NCBI GenBank assembly: GCA_019843655.1
Contig: JACDQD010000004.1
Coordinates: 33,340,940-33,404,939, forward strand
Source of the DNA: Lethocerus indicus
Taxonomy: Eukaryota > Arthropoda > Insecta > Hemiptera > Belostomatidae
DNA: 64,000 bases
Direction of reading: 5' to 3'
Program-made: the position numbers and the translations under genes
The notes under the pieces: generated by a model
What the model was told of the DNA's origin: nothing
Seen by the model: the letters and a program-made list of their open reading frames with translations, nothing else
Database searches by the model: none
Shown here: in pieces, positions 10,518 to 23,800 of the stretch
Numbering within the stretch: the stretch's first letter is position 1
How the letters are laid out: every line of letters begins with the position of its first letter

Positions 10518-13500
10518 ACACAAAATTAATATTCAATTGTTAGATTGTCCACAATTGGACTTGAAACCCATTCTAGAAGGTTCAGGAAGCCCATTCTAGA
10601 AGGTTCTGGAAGCCCTTTCTAGAAGGTTCCAGACACCCCTTCTAGAATGTGCCAGACACCCCTTCTAGAATGTTCCGGACACCCCTTCTAGAAGACCATA
10701 GATTTGTTGTTTCTGTCTCCTCTTGCTGGTTCGGTCTTTCAAAACATTTGGTTTCGGGGTTAAAACAAGTAAGTTAAACCGCTTCTAGAAGGTTCTGGAA
10801 GCCCTTTCTAGAAGGTTCTGGAAGCCCCTTCTAGAAAGTTCCGGAATTAATATTTAATTTTTAAATTGTTCACATTTGGCCTTGTTGTTTTTATCAGTCT
10901 AAAAGCAATTATCATACCAGTTGTGCCCAATTATGACTTTGTAATTATAAGAAATAATGAACCAGTCCTAAATAGAATAATTATTCTTTTTTGTTCTTTT
11001 TCTCGTCTGGTGTTAATGTCTGCAAGTTTCGGTCCAAACACTGAACTGGTTCTTTAAACTGCCGATGTACAAATAAGACAATTTCATACGACTCGGTTCA
11101 ACCAAACGATGCAGTCAGTAACAATTTTGTCAAGGAAAGGATTATTATTGAGTTTTGCTCAATATAAGCCGCAAACAAAAAAACCAATTCTACCACTCCT
11201 CTCCGTATCTACACCCAGCTTATGTTTTTGTCTATTCCAATCTCATAATTCGGTCGACTTAAACTAATACAGCCAGTAGTTTAGTAACGGTCTGATCATT
11301 GTGTCGAGGTCTAACCTGGAAAAATGGCGAAGCCCTCTGCATGAGAAATGACTTGAAGCCGATGGCCGTTACGCAGGCTGCTGTCGTGGCCGAGACGTAG
11401 GCGACGCCCAGCTGGGTCACGCTCAGCGGCGATTTCGCATTGCGGTTCGTATAATTGACGAGCGCGTTGAACGACTGGTTCACCCACTGCCAGAACACTA
11501 GAGCGGGCACAGTCCTGTTTGGCCAACATTTTTAAATCCTTAATTTAAGGACAAAAAAAAAAGGAACCATTTTCAGTTTGAACAGAGAAAATTCCAGTTC
11601 TTGGAAAATTTCACCTTTAGTAAACTACATAGAATCATCACTAGGGGGGGGGGAACATGTTCGTACGAAAGTTATGAAATGTGCGGTTAATAACCGTAAT
11701 TTTTTTATTTTTCAAGAGCTTTTGGAGTGAAACCAAAAGGCATTTCGTTTCTAGGGTACTTCAAAAACAATAATACAGTTGTATACAATTTCCCATGCAG
11801 CTTTAAAACATTTTTTATTGCCTCGTGAAACATCGTATTATTACATCTCAGCTACAAATGTTTCTTGGAAAGTGTTTTAGCAAATGTAAATATGATTTTT
11901 CCACCGCAAATAAGGGTGCGTCTTATAATCGAGTGAATACATCCGCCGATTACCTGTACCAACTGAGCATCGCCCCCGTGATCAGCATACCTCCGGGCAT
12001 CTGAAACGACATTCGGCCGAATATGTTCATCTTGTCGCCGGTGTCAGGATGGAAAGCGCTGTCGTACAACTGTTTGGCGTACAGCAGCTGTTCCCTCGTC
12101 GTTCCCGAAGGCTCCCTCCCCTGGCTACACATGTCGCCGATAAAAACATGTTAGAAATCGCCAGAAATGACATTTTCTCACAAAACGAAGGGATGTTTCA
12201 GTCCGCGGCCGGAATGGATGCTTGAGATATATACAGAACGATTAAAATAATCGGACTCAATTAAGCGACAGTGAACCTAGAAGTGTTTGAACCCTAATCC
12301 GAAACACTCTTCAGAAAATTAAAGGAGAAATTCTTTCAAAGCTGAAAGAGCTGAGAGATTGTATTTTTTTTAAAAGTCACAAACACTCGCTAATACCGAG
12401 GGGGGCATAACGGATGCTAAATGGAAAAACAAACACCATTTTTCTTATCCCTCACTTCATGATATATATCGGCATTTCTGCTATTTTAAGGTTGGAATAA
12501 GATGTTATCTCTGTCAAATGATTTTAAAATCCCATTTAAAATACACAGGCGGGGGTATTTATATTTCCCTGTATAAATAAGTATAAAACAATACGCAGTC
12601 AAGTTGAACAAAGTGCGTACAAGTCGATATAAGACAATAAACACTCGACAGAAATATAATTCTTGTAATATAAACAGAGAGAAAACTACTAATAGGACCT
12701 TCTTGTACAGCCAGTTTGTATTATATAAATTTTTTTGTACAGACTACAATTAGGTATTGGTACCTTGTACTTGTACATCGGTGCCATTTATCGAGAGAGC
12801 GTTTCATTGTAAAATTCCTTCCGTAATAATTTTTAATTCTCAAAATCGAAACGGAGGAAAAACAACAAATAACCTCAAAATGGTTACATAAAACAAGATG
12901 CGAATAAACTAAATTAAGTCCACTAGTTTGTATTAACAATATAATATTGTCTGAGAAAGGAAAAATGACAAGGCTTTTGTTGGCAAGAGTTACATACCAA
13001 AAAGTTTGCACGGAAAATAAATAGTTTGTGAAATATTGTTCATATTTGGACCAGGGTTACTCAACTTTTACACATACCGACAGGTGACGTTTATTTTATT
13101 GGAACGACGTGTTCATAATACAATCGCTACAACTAATAACATTTTTTATATAAAAATAAGTGTAAAACAATACGGTGCCACACTGACATACAAGTACCAT
13201 CAAAGGACTCATCGGAAACACAACTGTCATAATAAAAAACGGAAAGAAAATTACACAAATAACCTCAAATCGGTCCGGTGATTACACTCTGTTTAATTCT
13301 ATAGATTGGACTAAAAAGGATATAAAAATTGTAGGTTCGTTGTGTTTCTGTCTCCTCTCGCCGGTTTCGGCTGCTCGCCATCTTCAGTAGCGGTGTTAGT
13401 CACTGTCGGCACTTTGGATGTTCAAAGGAGGATGCCCAAAAAACATCCAAAGTTCCGACACAGTGACTAACACCGCTACTGAAGATGGCAAGCGGCCGAA

Positions 13501-14032
13501 ACCGGTCTAGCAAAAGACCAAACCGGCTAGAGGAGACAGACCGGCGAAACCACTCGCAGACCACAAAACAGGTATATTAAACTAGATATAAAAATTCTTC
13601 AATCGAGTCGGAATAAACTAAAATTAAGTCCAAAATACTTAGGTTGCTGGGCCAAATGTCCGCACACAGAACAACAATGAAGCGAAGCCAAAACTTAACC
13701 CGGGGACGTTCACATTCGGACAAACATTACTTTCAATTTCTACATACCCCAACAGTAATCGGTTTTTTTTTATGGCAACGACACAATTGGAACTAAGCCT
13801 TCGTGGCCGCAGAACGCATCTGAAACTGATAGAAAATAATAGTTTTACTCTTGTGCACAACAAGTGCTGGGTCTTACATGTAGAGTGTCCTGAGTGTTTT
13901 TGCCTGATCCAGACATTTGTCGGTAACAAAGTTGAGACGCGGGTCTGTGATCCATGCAAAGTACTTGAATCTACCTATGTAGGTGCACTGGTCCCAGACG
14001 GGGGCGTCGAAGTCCGTACGCCCTGAGAACAT
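6211..14032 (-). CDS. SFXN2: Sideroflexin, SFXN2 type (complete)
   Basis: Mitochondrial multi-pass carrier family; SFXN1 and SFXN3 are known serine transporters, while SFXN2 is linked to mitochondrial iron and haem homeostasis. There are eight minus-strand exons: 13878-14032, 11954-12124, 11316-11514, 9511-9636, 9024-9090, 8490-8589, 7983-8030, 6211-6322. All junctions are in phase, giving 978 nt and 325 aa, the normal family length. Landmarks are [20 protein letters not shown] near the N-terminus, the hallmark HPDTG at about residues 77-81, [56 protein letters not shown] and the family C-terminus [22 protein letters not shown] and MERLEK favour SFXN2 over SFXN1/3. The start is the first in-frame ATG, giving a short N-terminus normal for the family. 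Introns hold MITE copies, a tandem repeat and the HSE-like minisatellite. The exon 2 acceptor (TGTGTAG) has a weak pyrimidine tract but is required by phase. Confidence 0.95.
8109..8446. mobile_element. Foldback MITE family A, copy 3, inside SFXN2 intron 6
   Basis: The left end is well preserved: CCTGTTTTGTGGTCTGCGAG, GGGTTGGAATACCGTAGA, then TTTCTGTCTCCTGTCTCGCC. The right arm is CGCTACTGAAGATGGCGAGC, GCCGAAACCAGTCTAGCGAA, GAGGAGACAGAAACAG, CGAAATCTACGG. The middle of the left arm (about 8185-8290) is replaced by unrelated sequence, so the palindrome is interrupted. It occupies most of the short intron between SFXN2 exons 6 and 7. Confidence 0.82.
10569..10844. repeat. 23-bp minisatellite made of heat-shock-element-like arrays
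   Basis: Five and a half units of 23 bp run from 10569 to about 10694, and nearly three more from 10781 to 10844. The best unit contains TTCTAGAAGGTTCTGGAAG, which is four contiguous alternating nTTCn/nGAAn pentamers, the textbook recognition sequence for heat shock factor. Units 3-5 have decayed in the third and fourth pentamers (GGTTCCAGACACC and similar). A family-A MITE fragment at about 10695-10780 splits the array. Whether HSF binds here is inference. Confidence 0.85.
10695..10780. mobile_element. Foldback MITE family A, end fragment inside the minisatellite
   Basis: GTTTCTGTCTCCTCTTGCTG followed by GTTCGGTCTTTC matches the left arm of the other copies. The rest of the element is absent. 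The fragment interrupts the 23-bp minisatellite, so it inserted after the minisatellite had expanded. Confidence 0.6.
13332..13578. mobile_element. Foldback MITE family A, copy 4, inside SFXN2 intron 1
   Basis: The arms are GTAGGTTCGTTGTGTTTCTG...CTCGCCATCTTCAGTAGCGG/TGTTAGTCACTGTCGG and the complement CAGTGACTAACACCGCTACTG/AAGATGGCAAGCGGCC, ending CACTCGCAGACC/ACAAAACAGGTAT. The central AACATCCAAAGT is present. This is one of the cleanest copies. Confidence 0.85.
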
Positions 14033-14845
14033 CCTCGACACTCGGCCGGCTGTCCACAGACTCACTCACTAGCTGATTGAGGGCGGGGGGGGAGACGGAA
14101 AAAATTATTATTATTATTTCACTCCATTAGCGCCGAAACGGCGAAAATAGGACGTCTCAAGGCGGCGCCCTTGGGCCGGAGAATCGACGCTAAAAAGGTC
14201 GATTTATTAATAAACGAATGGTACAATTTTGAAAAACGGCTTCGCAAAAAGGGAATGGAGCAGGGCGGCCACGCCCACAGTCCGGGGCCCACAAAATAAA
14301 CGCGTTCGGGAAAATCGCTGAAAAACCCCGCTAACGTTGTGTCGGGTGGGGGGGAAGCGCGAAATTACTTGTAATATACTTGTAATGAAATTTTACGAAT
14401 TTTAAAAATTATCGAAATTCCTAACGGGGGCTCCCCAGGAACGGACAGCTGATAGGGCTTTATCGATTGTTTTCGTCGAGTTTACAAAAACGGGGACGGC
14501 GTTCTGGCGGATATCGACGTTCCGGATAAATTTTCAGCGGTTTTTAATATTTTAAAAGTCCCAAAATTATTGAAATCGTGGTAGAGTGTATATTGTGTGG
14601 GGGGGGGGAGGCGATAGAATTTCTTTCGGGCCGCCGGGACGGGGCGAATGGTTGGAAAAATTCCGACCGGTACCGAAGTGATGGGCGAGGAATTGCCGAA
14701 ATTATCGGACGGAGAAATACCGTCGGAATCCGGATCGGTGATTAAATTGAATTTGTAAATAGGTTGTCGATATTGAAGCGTTTAATAGTTATCTCGGGTC
14801 TTGTTTTTAGGCAGCGCTACAGTCGTTGCATGGGTAGCTGCGAAA
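14033..14845. promoter_or_regulatory. Head-to-head 5' region of SFXN2 (minus) and XPO7 (plus)
   Basis: The 813 bp between the two start codons are markedly richer in GC and CpG than the flanking introns, with G-runs near 14085, 14346 and 14602. No other coding exon is visible here. The layout implies that both promoters lie within it. The XPO7 start itself sits in GCGAAAATGGCGGAAG, which resembles a YY1/Pho-type AANATGGCG motif overlapping a start codon. Promoter elements were not pinned down further. Confidence 0.6.
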
Positions 14846-17800
14846 ATGGCGGAAGAACAGGTGAGTCTGTAAACAAAGTCGATATTGGGCGTGAAATGGG
14901 GCCCTGTCTGGTTTTGTCCCGGCCTCGGAAAGCCGCTCCGTCTCCGGGCGTCCGTTCGGCGCCCGTTTTCGGATCTCGCGCTACGTAAATCGGCTGCCTT
15001 CGGCCGTCGCTCCCGTCGGCTCCCCGGACGGCTTATCCCCTCGGTTTTTTCTCGCTCGTCAGGAGGACCCCTCTTCCGCACCTGGGGCTGACCGCGGCGT
15101 CCACGTCGTTCGCAAGGAGCCGGAGAGGAACGTCCCGGGGGTTTTTCCCTCGCCCCCACCCTATGTAATCGCCCCCCCTCGAAATTCCCTCGACCGCTCT
15201 GTCCTCTCTTTCCTGGGATGTGATTGCTATTAAACCGGAATCGAAATCGGGCTCCCGCTTCCCACCAGTACGGACATCGAATTATTTACAAATCCCCTAA
15301 ATAGTTTTAGCCAATGTTTCCCCTTTAAAAGTCACCCCGGACCTGTGTTATTTTCGAACGATATTTATATCGAAATCGGTTCCTATACTGTCCGGATTGA
15401 TTGCATTCATTTATTATATATATATTTTTGTGTTGTTGTAAGCAATAACGATTGTTTCTTATTTCAAAGTAACGTTCGGGACACACGAGAGGGACAGAGA
15501 GATCTGCATCTGACCGCTTTTGTGGATTTTCCTCGGAGATTGCGTCTTAGTTGTAAAAAGAGGAGAATAATGCAAGCGATGAAAGTGAGCCGTTTTGTTC
15601 CCAGTTTGTTTTTGCGTTTGTATTTTTCCCCCCGAAGTGAAACTTCTTTTCGTGGGATTTAGGGGAGGGCGATATGAGAAAGCGGAAGGTTATTTTTGTT
15701 TTTAACAATGCCCCGGACTGGCAATGTTTGTTTCCACAATGCCCGAATAGTGCCGATAGCTGGACGGTCTTTCGGGATAAAAATTTTATTTAAGATTTAC
15801 CAGCAATAAAAACATCTCAATTGGGAAATTCAGTACCACAATTTGATGCTGTTTTTGGTAGACCTTTAGAAAAAATTACTTCTCGAATGTTTCGTTCATA
15901 CTGCAGACTAATAATGTCTGTTATTGAATCGGAAGGTTTCATGTATACCGATATTTTAATTTTTAATAAAATCGTTTAAAATCGGAAGGGTATTTCATTT
16001 GACATTTATAAATTGTTTTTCAAAGCCTTCAATTCATATTTTTGTATCTCCCTACTACCTTTGTTATTAAAATTTCTACTTATTCTTGTATTAATAGTGT
16101 AGTCGTTTGATAGAATTATCGAGAAAAGAACTTGAGAAGTTTCACATTCGGTCGTGTTTGTGTTGCACGCGTTGATTAATTTTTTGCCCTGCACAGAAGG
16201 CATCGTAAAAATTGTTTTTTTTGTTTTGATCCGAATGCATAAAGACTTTAATTTGGATTCGGCATTTTTTCCATTTGATTCTACCTTTGTAATTAACGTT
16301 TCCTCGTTTATTCCTCGTGTCAATCGTCAATTCATTTGATAATTTGATAGTGTCACCATCATATAAGAGCTTGAGAAGTTTCGCTTCGGTTGCGTGTTGG
16401 TTTAATGTAATAATTCGATATAAATTGCCAATACAAAAACTTGAGAAGTTCCATTTTTGCTGGGTGTGGGTTTCACTCGCCCATTTTTTCTTTTATTTTG
16501 TTTAATGTCTGCCACAACACTTGCGATTGTCCACCCCGAAGAAGAAGTCGGAAGCCAACGGTTATAAGAGAAATATGCGTTTTGTGTATATACATAATGA
16601 ACTGTTATTGCAGGAGGTTAGGCAGTTGGAGCTACTGTGCAAACAGCTGTACGAGTCGAATGACCCGGCCGTTAGGGTCGAAGCGGAAAAGGCTCTGGTC
16701 GGGTTTCAGAACGCGCCGGACACTCTGGCAAAATGTCAGCTACTTCTCGACCGAGGGGACTCGAGTTACGCGCAGCTCTTGGCTGCCACCACGCTGACCA
16801 AACTGGTGTCGAGGACGGCCCAGGCGGTCAGCCTACAGCAGAGGATCGATATACGTAAGTACCGGTTTGCGTGTATGGCGCGGGATCATGTACTGTGCCC
16901 TACGACGAGGCTGGAGGAGAGAGATGTAGTGACAAGAACGCTCTTTGAGCCCGACGCGTTATTAAGGGAGCATTGGGATAATTTACAGGAAGGGTTTCTG
17001 ATTTGAGGTTATTCGTAGTTTACTTTCTGTTTTTATTATGGCAGTTGTATTTTTGGTGAGTGTTTTGTTGTTACTCGCTTTTACACTTCTTTATAAGGGA
17101 AAGTTAGTAGTTGTAGCGGTTGTATTATGAACATGTCATTCTGATAGAATCAACAATGGCTGTTGGTATGTAAAAGTCAAGTAATGTTTGTCCAAAGTTG
17201 AACATCCCGGGGTTAACTTTCAGCATTACTTTCTTCTTTATTTCGTGAACTGTTTGGTGTGCAACTCTTCCAAGGGAATGATTGATTTCCTTTTTGCTTT
17301 CTCGGACGATATATTGTCAGCTGTAACTGTCTTGTCCATTTTTGCCATTGCAAAAATCATCGTGTCCACTTGAATACCACTCTCTTGTTTTGTTTTATTT
17401 TACAAATTTTGTTTTTAAGAAGAAATTTCTTTAAGCCGAATTAACACCTGACTTAATTCACTGATGGAGGTACTGTGGAGGTTGTCTTGTTTAGTATATA
17501 CTACGGATAACCTCCACAGTACTGTCATCTGTATATTGTTTTGGTCTTCGGGACTGTCATTTAGATTGGCATGGATTTCTTTAAGTGGCTCATATCTTTT
17601 CTGGAGTATCGTTTGGTTGTTGTAACAGAGTTTCTTTTGTTGTGCTTTACACTAACAGGATAAATATGGGGTCACTTTGAGAGTTTATTTCCTTATTTAT
17701 TTCTGTATCAAAATGTATTCTCTCTGCTACATCAGTTCCTTTTCCATTTCTATCCGGACTAATTATTAAAATTTACTACAAGAAAATGTGGCCGATTATA

Positions 17801-20800
17801 CATTTTGTTGACAGAAACAATTTAGCTCTCTCTGTCTCTGAGTTGGCACTAGTTCCATTTTATTTAATCCCATGGAAAGCCAAACATTAAGAAAGAAACA
17901 AAGTTTGGAAAAATGAAACGCGAGTAAAAGCTTGTATCTTGACTTTGGCTGTCCTATTCACAATGGCAGAGCCACAAAAAATATAAATAACCCTGTTCAA
18001 AATCTTTTGAACCAATTTTTTTGTACAGTTTTCATCAGATTATTGTAGGGTCAATTGTACTTGTGAACCTGTTTCACAATTGAAGATTAGTGCACTCAAT
18101 ATTTTGTTTTCATTATTTCCTTTTCGAATACTCATACTGTTGTACAGCGTCAGTGCTTTTTTGTGACAAAAATTATCTCTCCAAGACTTAAACTTTGTCC
18201 CCACACTTGAGTGTCATATTCATTAGAACTAATGCTTCTTGTTTGTTGTTTAACTAGATGTTTTATTCTTAATTGGACTTTGGAATAATCAAATGGTGAA
18301 CTGTTTCCACACTTGTTTACAACACTATAACAATTCAAACTCTTAACATCGCAATAATTTTTCTTCTCTCAGTTTGGATTCTGTTTTTACGTTGTACCTT
18401 TACATTTTCATTGCATTTTATTCTTAAAACCTCGAGAATTTGTTTCTGATTCCTGTCCATTTCATAGTCTACAATGCAAAAGAATGATATTAAAGCCTTC
18501 CATCTTGAAACTTTTTGTACATTGCAAATAGGTTTACTTCCAGCTTTTTTCCTGTTGGAGCTTTTTCAATAAGAATTACAACAGTTTTTATTTTTATTTT
18601 TAAATTATTAGAAAAAGTTACAAAGTACGGATGCTTTGGATGAAAAAGAGTTGTTTCACAATATTGGCCCAATCCCCTATAGTTTGCTATTTAAAATGGA
18701 ACCAGTCTAACTATGTACAATAAAATGTAGTAGGGTTTTATTTCTTTTATAGCCTGCTACCTAATAATTAGGGTGAGGTGAGGTCTAATTGTAATTTAGG
18801 AATTACATTGGGTTAGGTTAGGTCTAACCCCCTACAGTTTGGTATATAAATTCAACCAAGTAAACTATGTACAATAAAATCAATCACATATATGCTGTGT
18901 AGTTTAATTTTATTATTTCTTTTATAGCTTCTTATTTAAGAATTAGTTTATTTTTTTTAATATGAGTTAACTAGTTTGAAATTTCAATTGAAACTGTTGG
19001 ACTGAATTGTACCTCATTTACAAATTTCAGACTGTTAAAAATGAGGGGCTCCTAAACTCTAGTAAGTTTTGTGCTATCACTGGGTGGTTTCTTTTATCGA
19101 ATCAGAAATAAATGAACCGCCATTGTACAAAAATACAAGGATAAAAAAGTACATTTTTTATTTTACTTCTTCGTTTGTTTTCGTTGTTATTTATTGTAAC
19201 AGCTTTTTTATTGTCGCAATAAAATTTTTTTTTATTTTTCAGGTAATTACGTGCTAAATTATCTGGCGACAAGGCCAAAGTTGGCCAACTTTGTGGTGCA
19301 GGCGTTGGTAACTCTCTACGCACGTATCTCGAAACTGGGTTGGTTCGACAGCGTCAAGGAAGATTTCGTCTTCAGAAATGTTATTCACGATATCACCAAA
19401 TTTTTACAGGTGAGAAAGCGACAATTCAAATTCAAACAATTGGAAGACTAGTTCCGAATACTCGCTTCTGTGTATTCACAAAAATGTTCGTAAAATTAAT
19501 ACTGGCGAAAAATACATTCTCGAACTTACAAACAAAAATGTTTATGATTGAATACAAAAAATTAACTTAACTCACGCACTCGAACATCACGATTAGGCTT
19601 CAAACAAACTCCATAAGAAAAATGATATGCATTCCATTTTATTAGAGCATCTCCAGTAAATGTTTACGTCAGTACGGTGCTCAGTTACTCTGAAATATGG
19701 GTTAATTGTTGTGTCATCCTGTCTTGGACAATACGAACAAAGGATATTTTGTCAGTGTTCCCTTTGCAAGTGGTTAACTTTGTTTTTGTATTCGATCGTA
19801 GTCAAGAATGTATTTATCCCCGGTATTAATTTTGCAAATGTCTCGAAAACTGGTAGTTCTCCAAAGAGTCGCGTTTACAAATTCAAGTATTCGTTTAATG
19901 TTATATCTGTCGATCGTTCATTCAATTAAAACAAAGTTACAATTTGGCGACTGTTGTGCAGGGCTCCGTTGAACACTGCATGATCGGCGTTCAGCTTCTG
20001 TCACAGCTGACGTGCGAGATGAATCAGATATCGGAAGCGGACGCGAACAGATCATTGACGAAGCACAGGAAGATAGCGTCGTCGTTCAGGGACACACAGC
20101 TGTTCGAGATATTCCGTCTGTCGTGTTCCCTCCTCGGAACTGCGAGCGAAAACTGTAAAAGTTTAAATTTCAATGACGAAGCGCAGGTAAATATTGTCAT
20201 TTAATTACGGATATGTGTACACGGTTGAATCGCAGAACACGATATTGCATACCCTTAATATGTGACCACCGGCTAGCTCCATTGGAAGGGTTTTTGCCCT
20301 TCCCTCAGGTGTTGTCCGTCAGGGTTCGGCCAATGCGGGGATAATAATTGGGTATAAGATCGGCAGTGGAAGCGGACAACCCTAGGAGGACCCCAGGAAG
20401 GAAAGGACAAAAACTCTTCCGATGGAGTTCGCTTATTGTTGTGAGAGGGGTCAACCCCTGCCACAACCCGCGTCTTCTTCTCACAATATCATGTGATCTT
20501 ACCGTTAGCCTGTCAGTGGCATCTCAAACTCTGGTCGTGGAAACCTTTGTTCACCTATCATAAATTTTGCTGACCTCTGGTCTAATTGAAATGGAAACCG
20601 ATATTTAGTCTATTCATAAAATAGGCAGTTTATTTGCAATTTATTGTTTTATTGACCTGTTATTAATGTTTCAGCACGGCTTGATGACACAGTTGTTGAG
20701 ACTTGCGCACAATTGTCTCATTTTCGATTTTATCGGAACATCGACGGACGAAAGTTCGGATGACCTGTGCACAGTTCAGATACCGACTTCGTGGAGGCCG

Positions 20801-23800
20801 GCTTTTCTCGATTTCACAACATTGAAACTGTTCTTCGACATGTACCACTCTCTGCCGAGTACGCTTTCACCGCTTGTAAGTCTGAACGTTCTTTCGTTAA
20901 ATGCTAATAATTAACATTTAACTGTAATGTTCAATATTTGAACATCTTACAGTAGCGGTCGTTGAATTCTTGTGGGGTGCCCCGTTTGGACTTGGCTTGT
21001 ACCGTACGGGTTGTCTTGTTTGTCTTCATTTCGGTGTTCACAAAACAAGCTAGTACCAACGTACAAAAAATAATCTACATCAGATGACGGGTATAAAGCG
21101 ATTTGAAAAGATGAATCTTTTTGACACTGATTTCTTCACGATAAAATTGTGATACCAAATCTTGTTGTTCTTGTAAGTCTTAAAACCAATTTTTGTTTAA
21201 AATAGTCATTGTTGAAATACTTGCAAATTGTTTTATACAGTCCTGAAAGTGAAGTTTCACTTTAAAAAACAATTCATTTCTCATTCTTTCTCTTGTCTTC
21301 AGGTGGAGCTAATCTTAAACAAACGTTTTACAAAAGAAAGAAGAAACCTTTGTTATATTTCAAACTTTTTTTTCCAGGCATTATCGTGTTTAGTTCAAAT
21401 CGCCTCAGTGAGGAGATCTCTTTTCAGCAATACAGAAAGAGCAAAGTTCCTGACTCAGTTGGTCAACGGTGTTACTCATATACTTAAGAATCCGCAGGTA
21501 ATTAGAATATTCTTTTATATAAGTATTCCAGCACCCCAATGTACAAACTGCAGTAAATTACTGCAAAACTTTATAAAAAAAAATAGACTGTGAAAGAGAA
21601 AAATTATCGGTGTTTGGGACAAACATATTACAGACGTATTTATCGGCGATGAAAAAAACTTTTATTTTTAAATCATTTGAAGCATTTTTTGTTTGCCCTC
21701 AAGGGATTAAGCGATCCGAGAAATTATCACGAATTCTGCCGCCTCCTCGCCCGGTTGAAATCCAACTATCAACTTGGCGAGCTTGTTATGGTCGAAAATT
21801 ACAGAGAAGCTATTCAGCTGATTGCCAAGTTCACTGTCGAAAGCCTTCAGGTATGTACCTTTTTTTCTAATTAACATCTCGTGCTTTCTTTATACAAAGC
21901 TGGATATTTAGCCAAAAACGCCTGTAAGTAGAGTAATTTTTTCTGAACACTTACTAAAAACACATTTTTGCCTGGTATTAAATATGGTATTTGTCTCCGG
22001 TTCCGGTAAGATGTTGCAGGAAGAATATCGGTCAGCAGGGGTTAACCCCCCAGCAGATCCGGGATTTTTCCTGTCGTTTAGAAACCACCCCATGGTGTCA
22101 ACCGTGGGTCAACTATGGCGACCGATACTCTTCCAAGCCAGTCAGTGACAATTCAAGTAACCGTCAAATTTTTGGAATTGATTCCAGATGTGGCAGTTCG
22201 CTCCCAACAGTGTACACTACCTTCTGAGCCTCTGGCAGAGGATGGTAGCATCCGTGCCGTACGTAAAAGCCACAGAGCCCCACCTCCTGGAGACGTACAC
22301 TCCTGAGGTCACTAGTACTTACATCACGTCCAGGCTGGAATCTGTCGCCGTCGTTGTAAGGTAAGTGAACGTATTTTCTATTGCACTTAATATAAAATTT
22401 TTATAAGATTTTTATTTATTTATTTATTTTCTACTCGACATCCAGTTGTAGTAGGCATTAGCGATAAAGAATTTATGGTGCATTTCTGTCTCCGAACTAA
22501 AAAAATCGTCTTCACAACTCTTCCTTTTGTTCCATTACCAAATAGTATATCATGGATGTTCTATACAATGTGTAGACAAATGGACTTTATGATAATTTAT
22601 CATTTGTGTTATGAATTGATTTGTATTTACATGACATGATTACTATATCATAAATTACATTTTTTTTTGTGGTGTTTATTTTATTTCTGAGCGAGAAGTT
22701 TTGGCATAGCAAAGTATCTTTATAAATAATATTTGTTATTGTAGTGTTGTTTTCTTTTTTTTAATTTTTGGAGTGAAATTATTTTTTCCACTCTTTGTAT
22801 CGATGCAAACAAAAAATAGAAATGAGAGAAACAAAAACAAAAAACATTGTCATTTCACTTTTAATTGGTTATACAGTGAATGTGCTTTGTGTATAAATAT
22901 TGTACATTTTATATATAAACTTTGTGTAATTTATTTGTGAATTTTTTTTTTTTAAATAAACGATTACAATTTGTTGCTCTGTGTATGTTATTTTTCAGGC
23001 TATACCTATCTTTTTGTTTTTATTTTTAAATTGCTCGCCCCGCAGCAGTCGCGTCGATATAACAAAATAACAGTAGGAATTACGCCGGTGGATGTATTTA
23101 ATCTAATACCAGGTTTAAGGAATGCTACGATGTGCAACCAGTGTAATGATGAAAAGTTTATGTCGAAACATTCCTCGCGTTCGATATTTTGTTCGAGGAA
23201 TACTTTTTGTTTTAATATTCACTTTTGAAATTTATTTTAACAGACATTTATGATATTATGAAATAGAATTTTGCTTTATTTATAAATTTATTTGTTTCGT
23301 TTATTATTCTGTAGCATCAATCTCGAACGTGCTCATTCGTTTCTTCATAATTGTATGCAGCCGAATATAAATAAACCACATGTATGTTTGTTGCAAGCAC
23401 AACCCCCGCTCTTTCCTCTTTCCTACCCATTTTTTTTTTTTATTTTAATAACCTATGCAGCATGAATTTTTCTTCATTTAGAATTTGTGAATATACGATA
23501 TTTTCACCATTCATTGCCTGAGGTAACTAACAGTATCCTGTAATTCTTTGTTTTTATTGTTTTTCTTATAGAGTGAACAAAAAAGTGTGCAATAATAAAA
23601 ATATTTTACAAACTAATCACCCTAAGTAGCCGTTTATATACCGTTAGGAGTTTCTTTAACTTATTTGTAATGATTGTAAGCAAAATCTAAGTTGTTTATC
23701 CTTTGTTTCCGGATAATAATCTGGTGTGAATACATTTTTGTGCTAGGGATGGTTTGGAAGATCCGTTGGACGACCTCGGGATGGTTCAACAACAGTTGGA

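Larger units (their letters stand above)
10120..10965. repeat. AT-rich tandem repeat (about 150-170 bp unit) with later insertions
   Basis: Units start near 10130, 10262 and 10427 with ACAAAATTC.ATTTAATAAT and each contains a version of TTGTAAAGTGCCCAGATTTGG. Related sequence resumes after the minisatellite, near 10855 (TTAAATTGTTCACATTTGGC). A (TA)n run at about 10470-10513 and the 23-bp minisatellite interrupt the array. It lies in SFXN2 intron 3 (9637-11315). Confidence 0.6.

Noticed and set aside
10569..10844. Reading the 23-bp direct repeats as a CRISPR array
   Set aside because: The units are contiguous without unique spacers and lie in an insect intron, so this is a minisatellite.
16006..16505. 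Several short open frames in XPO7 intron 1
   Set aside because: Both strands carry comparable frames with no motifs; the region shares dispersed repeat sequence with other introns.
17469..17524. Hairpin as a microRNA precursor
   Set aside because: The stem is only 13 bp, too short, and similar strings occur next to microsatellites elsewhere.
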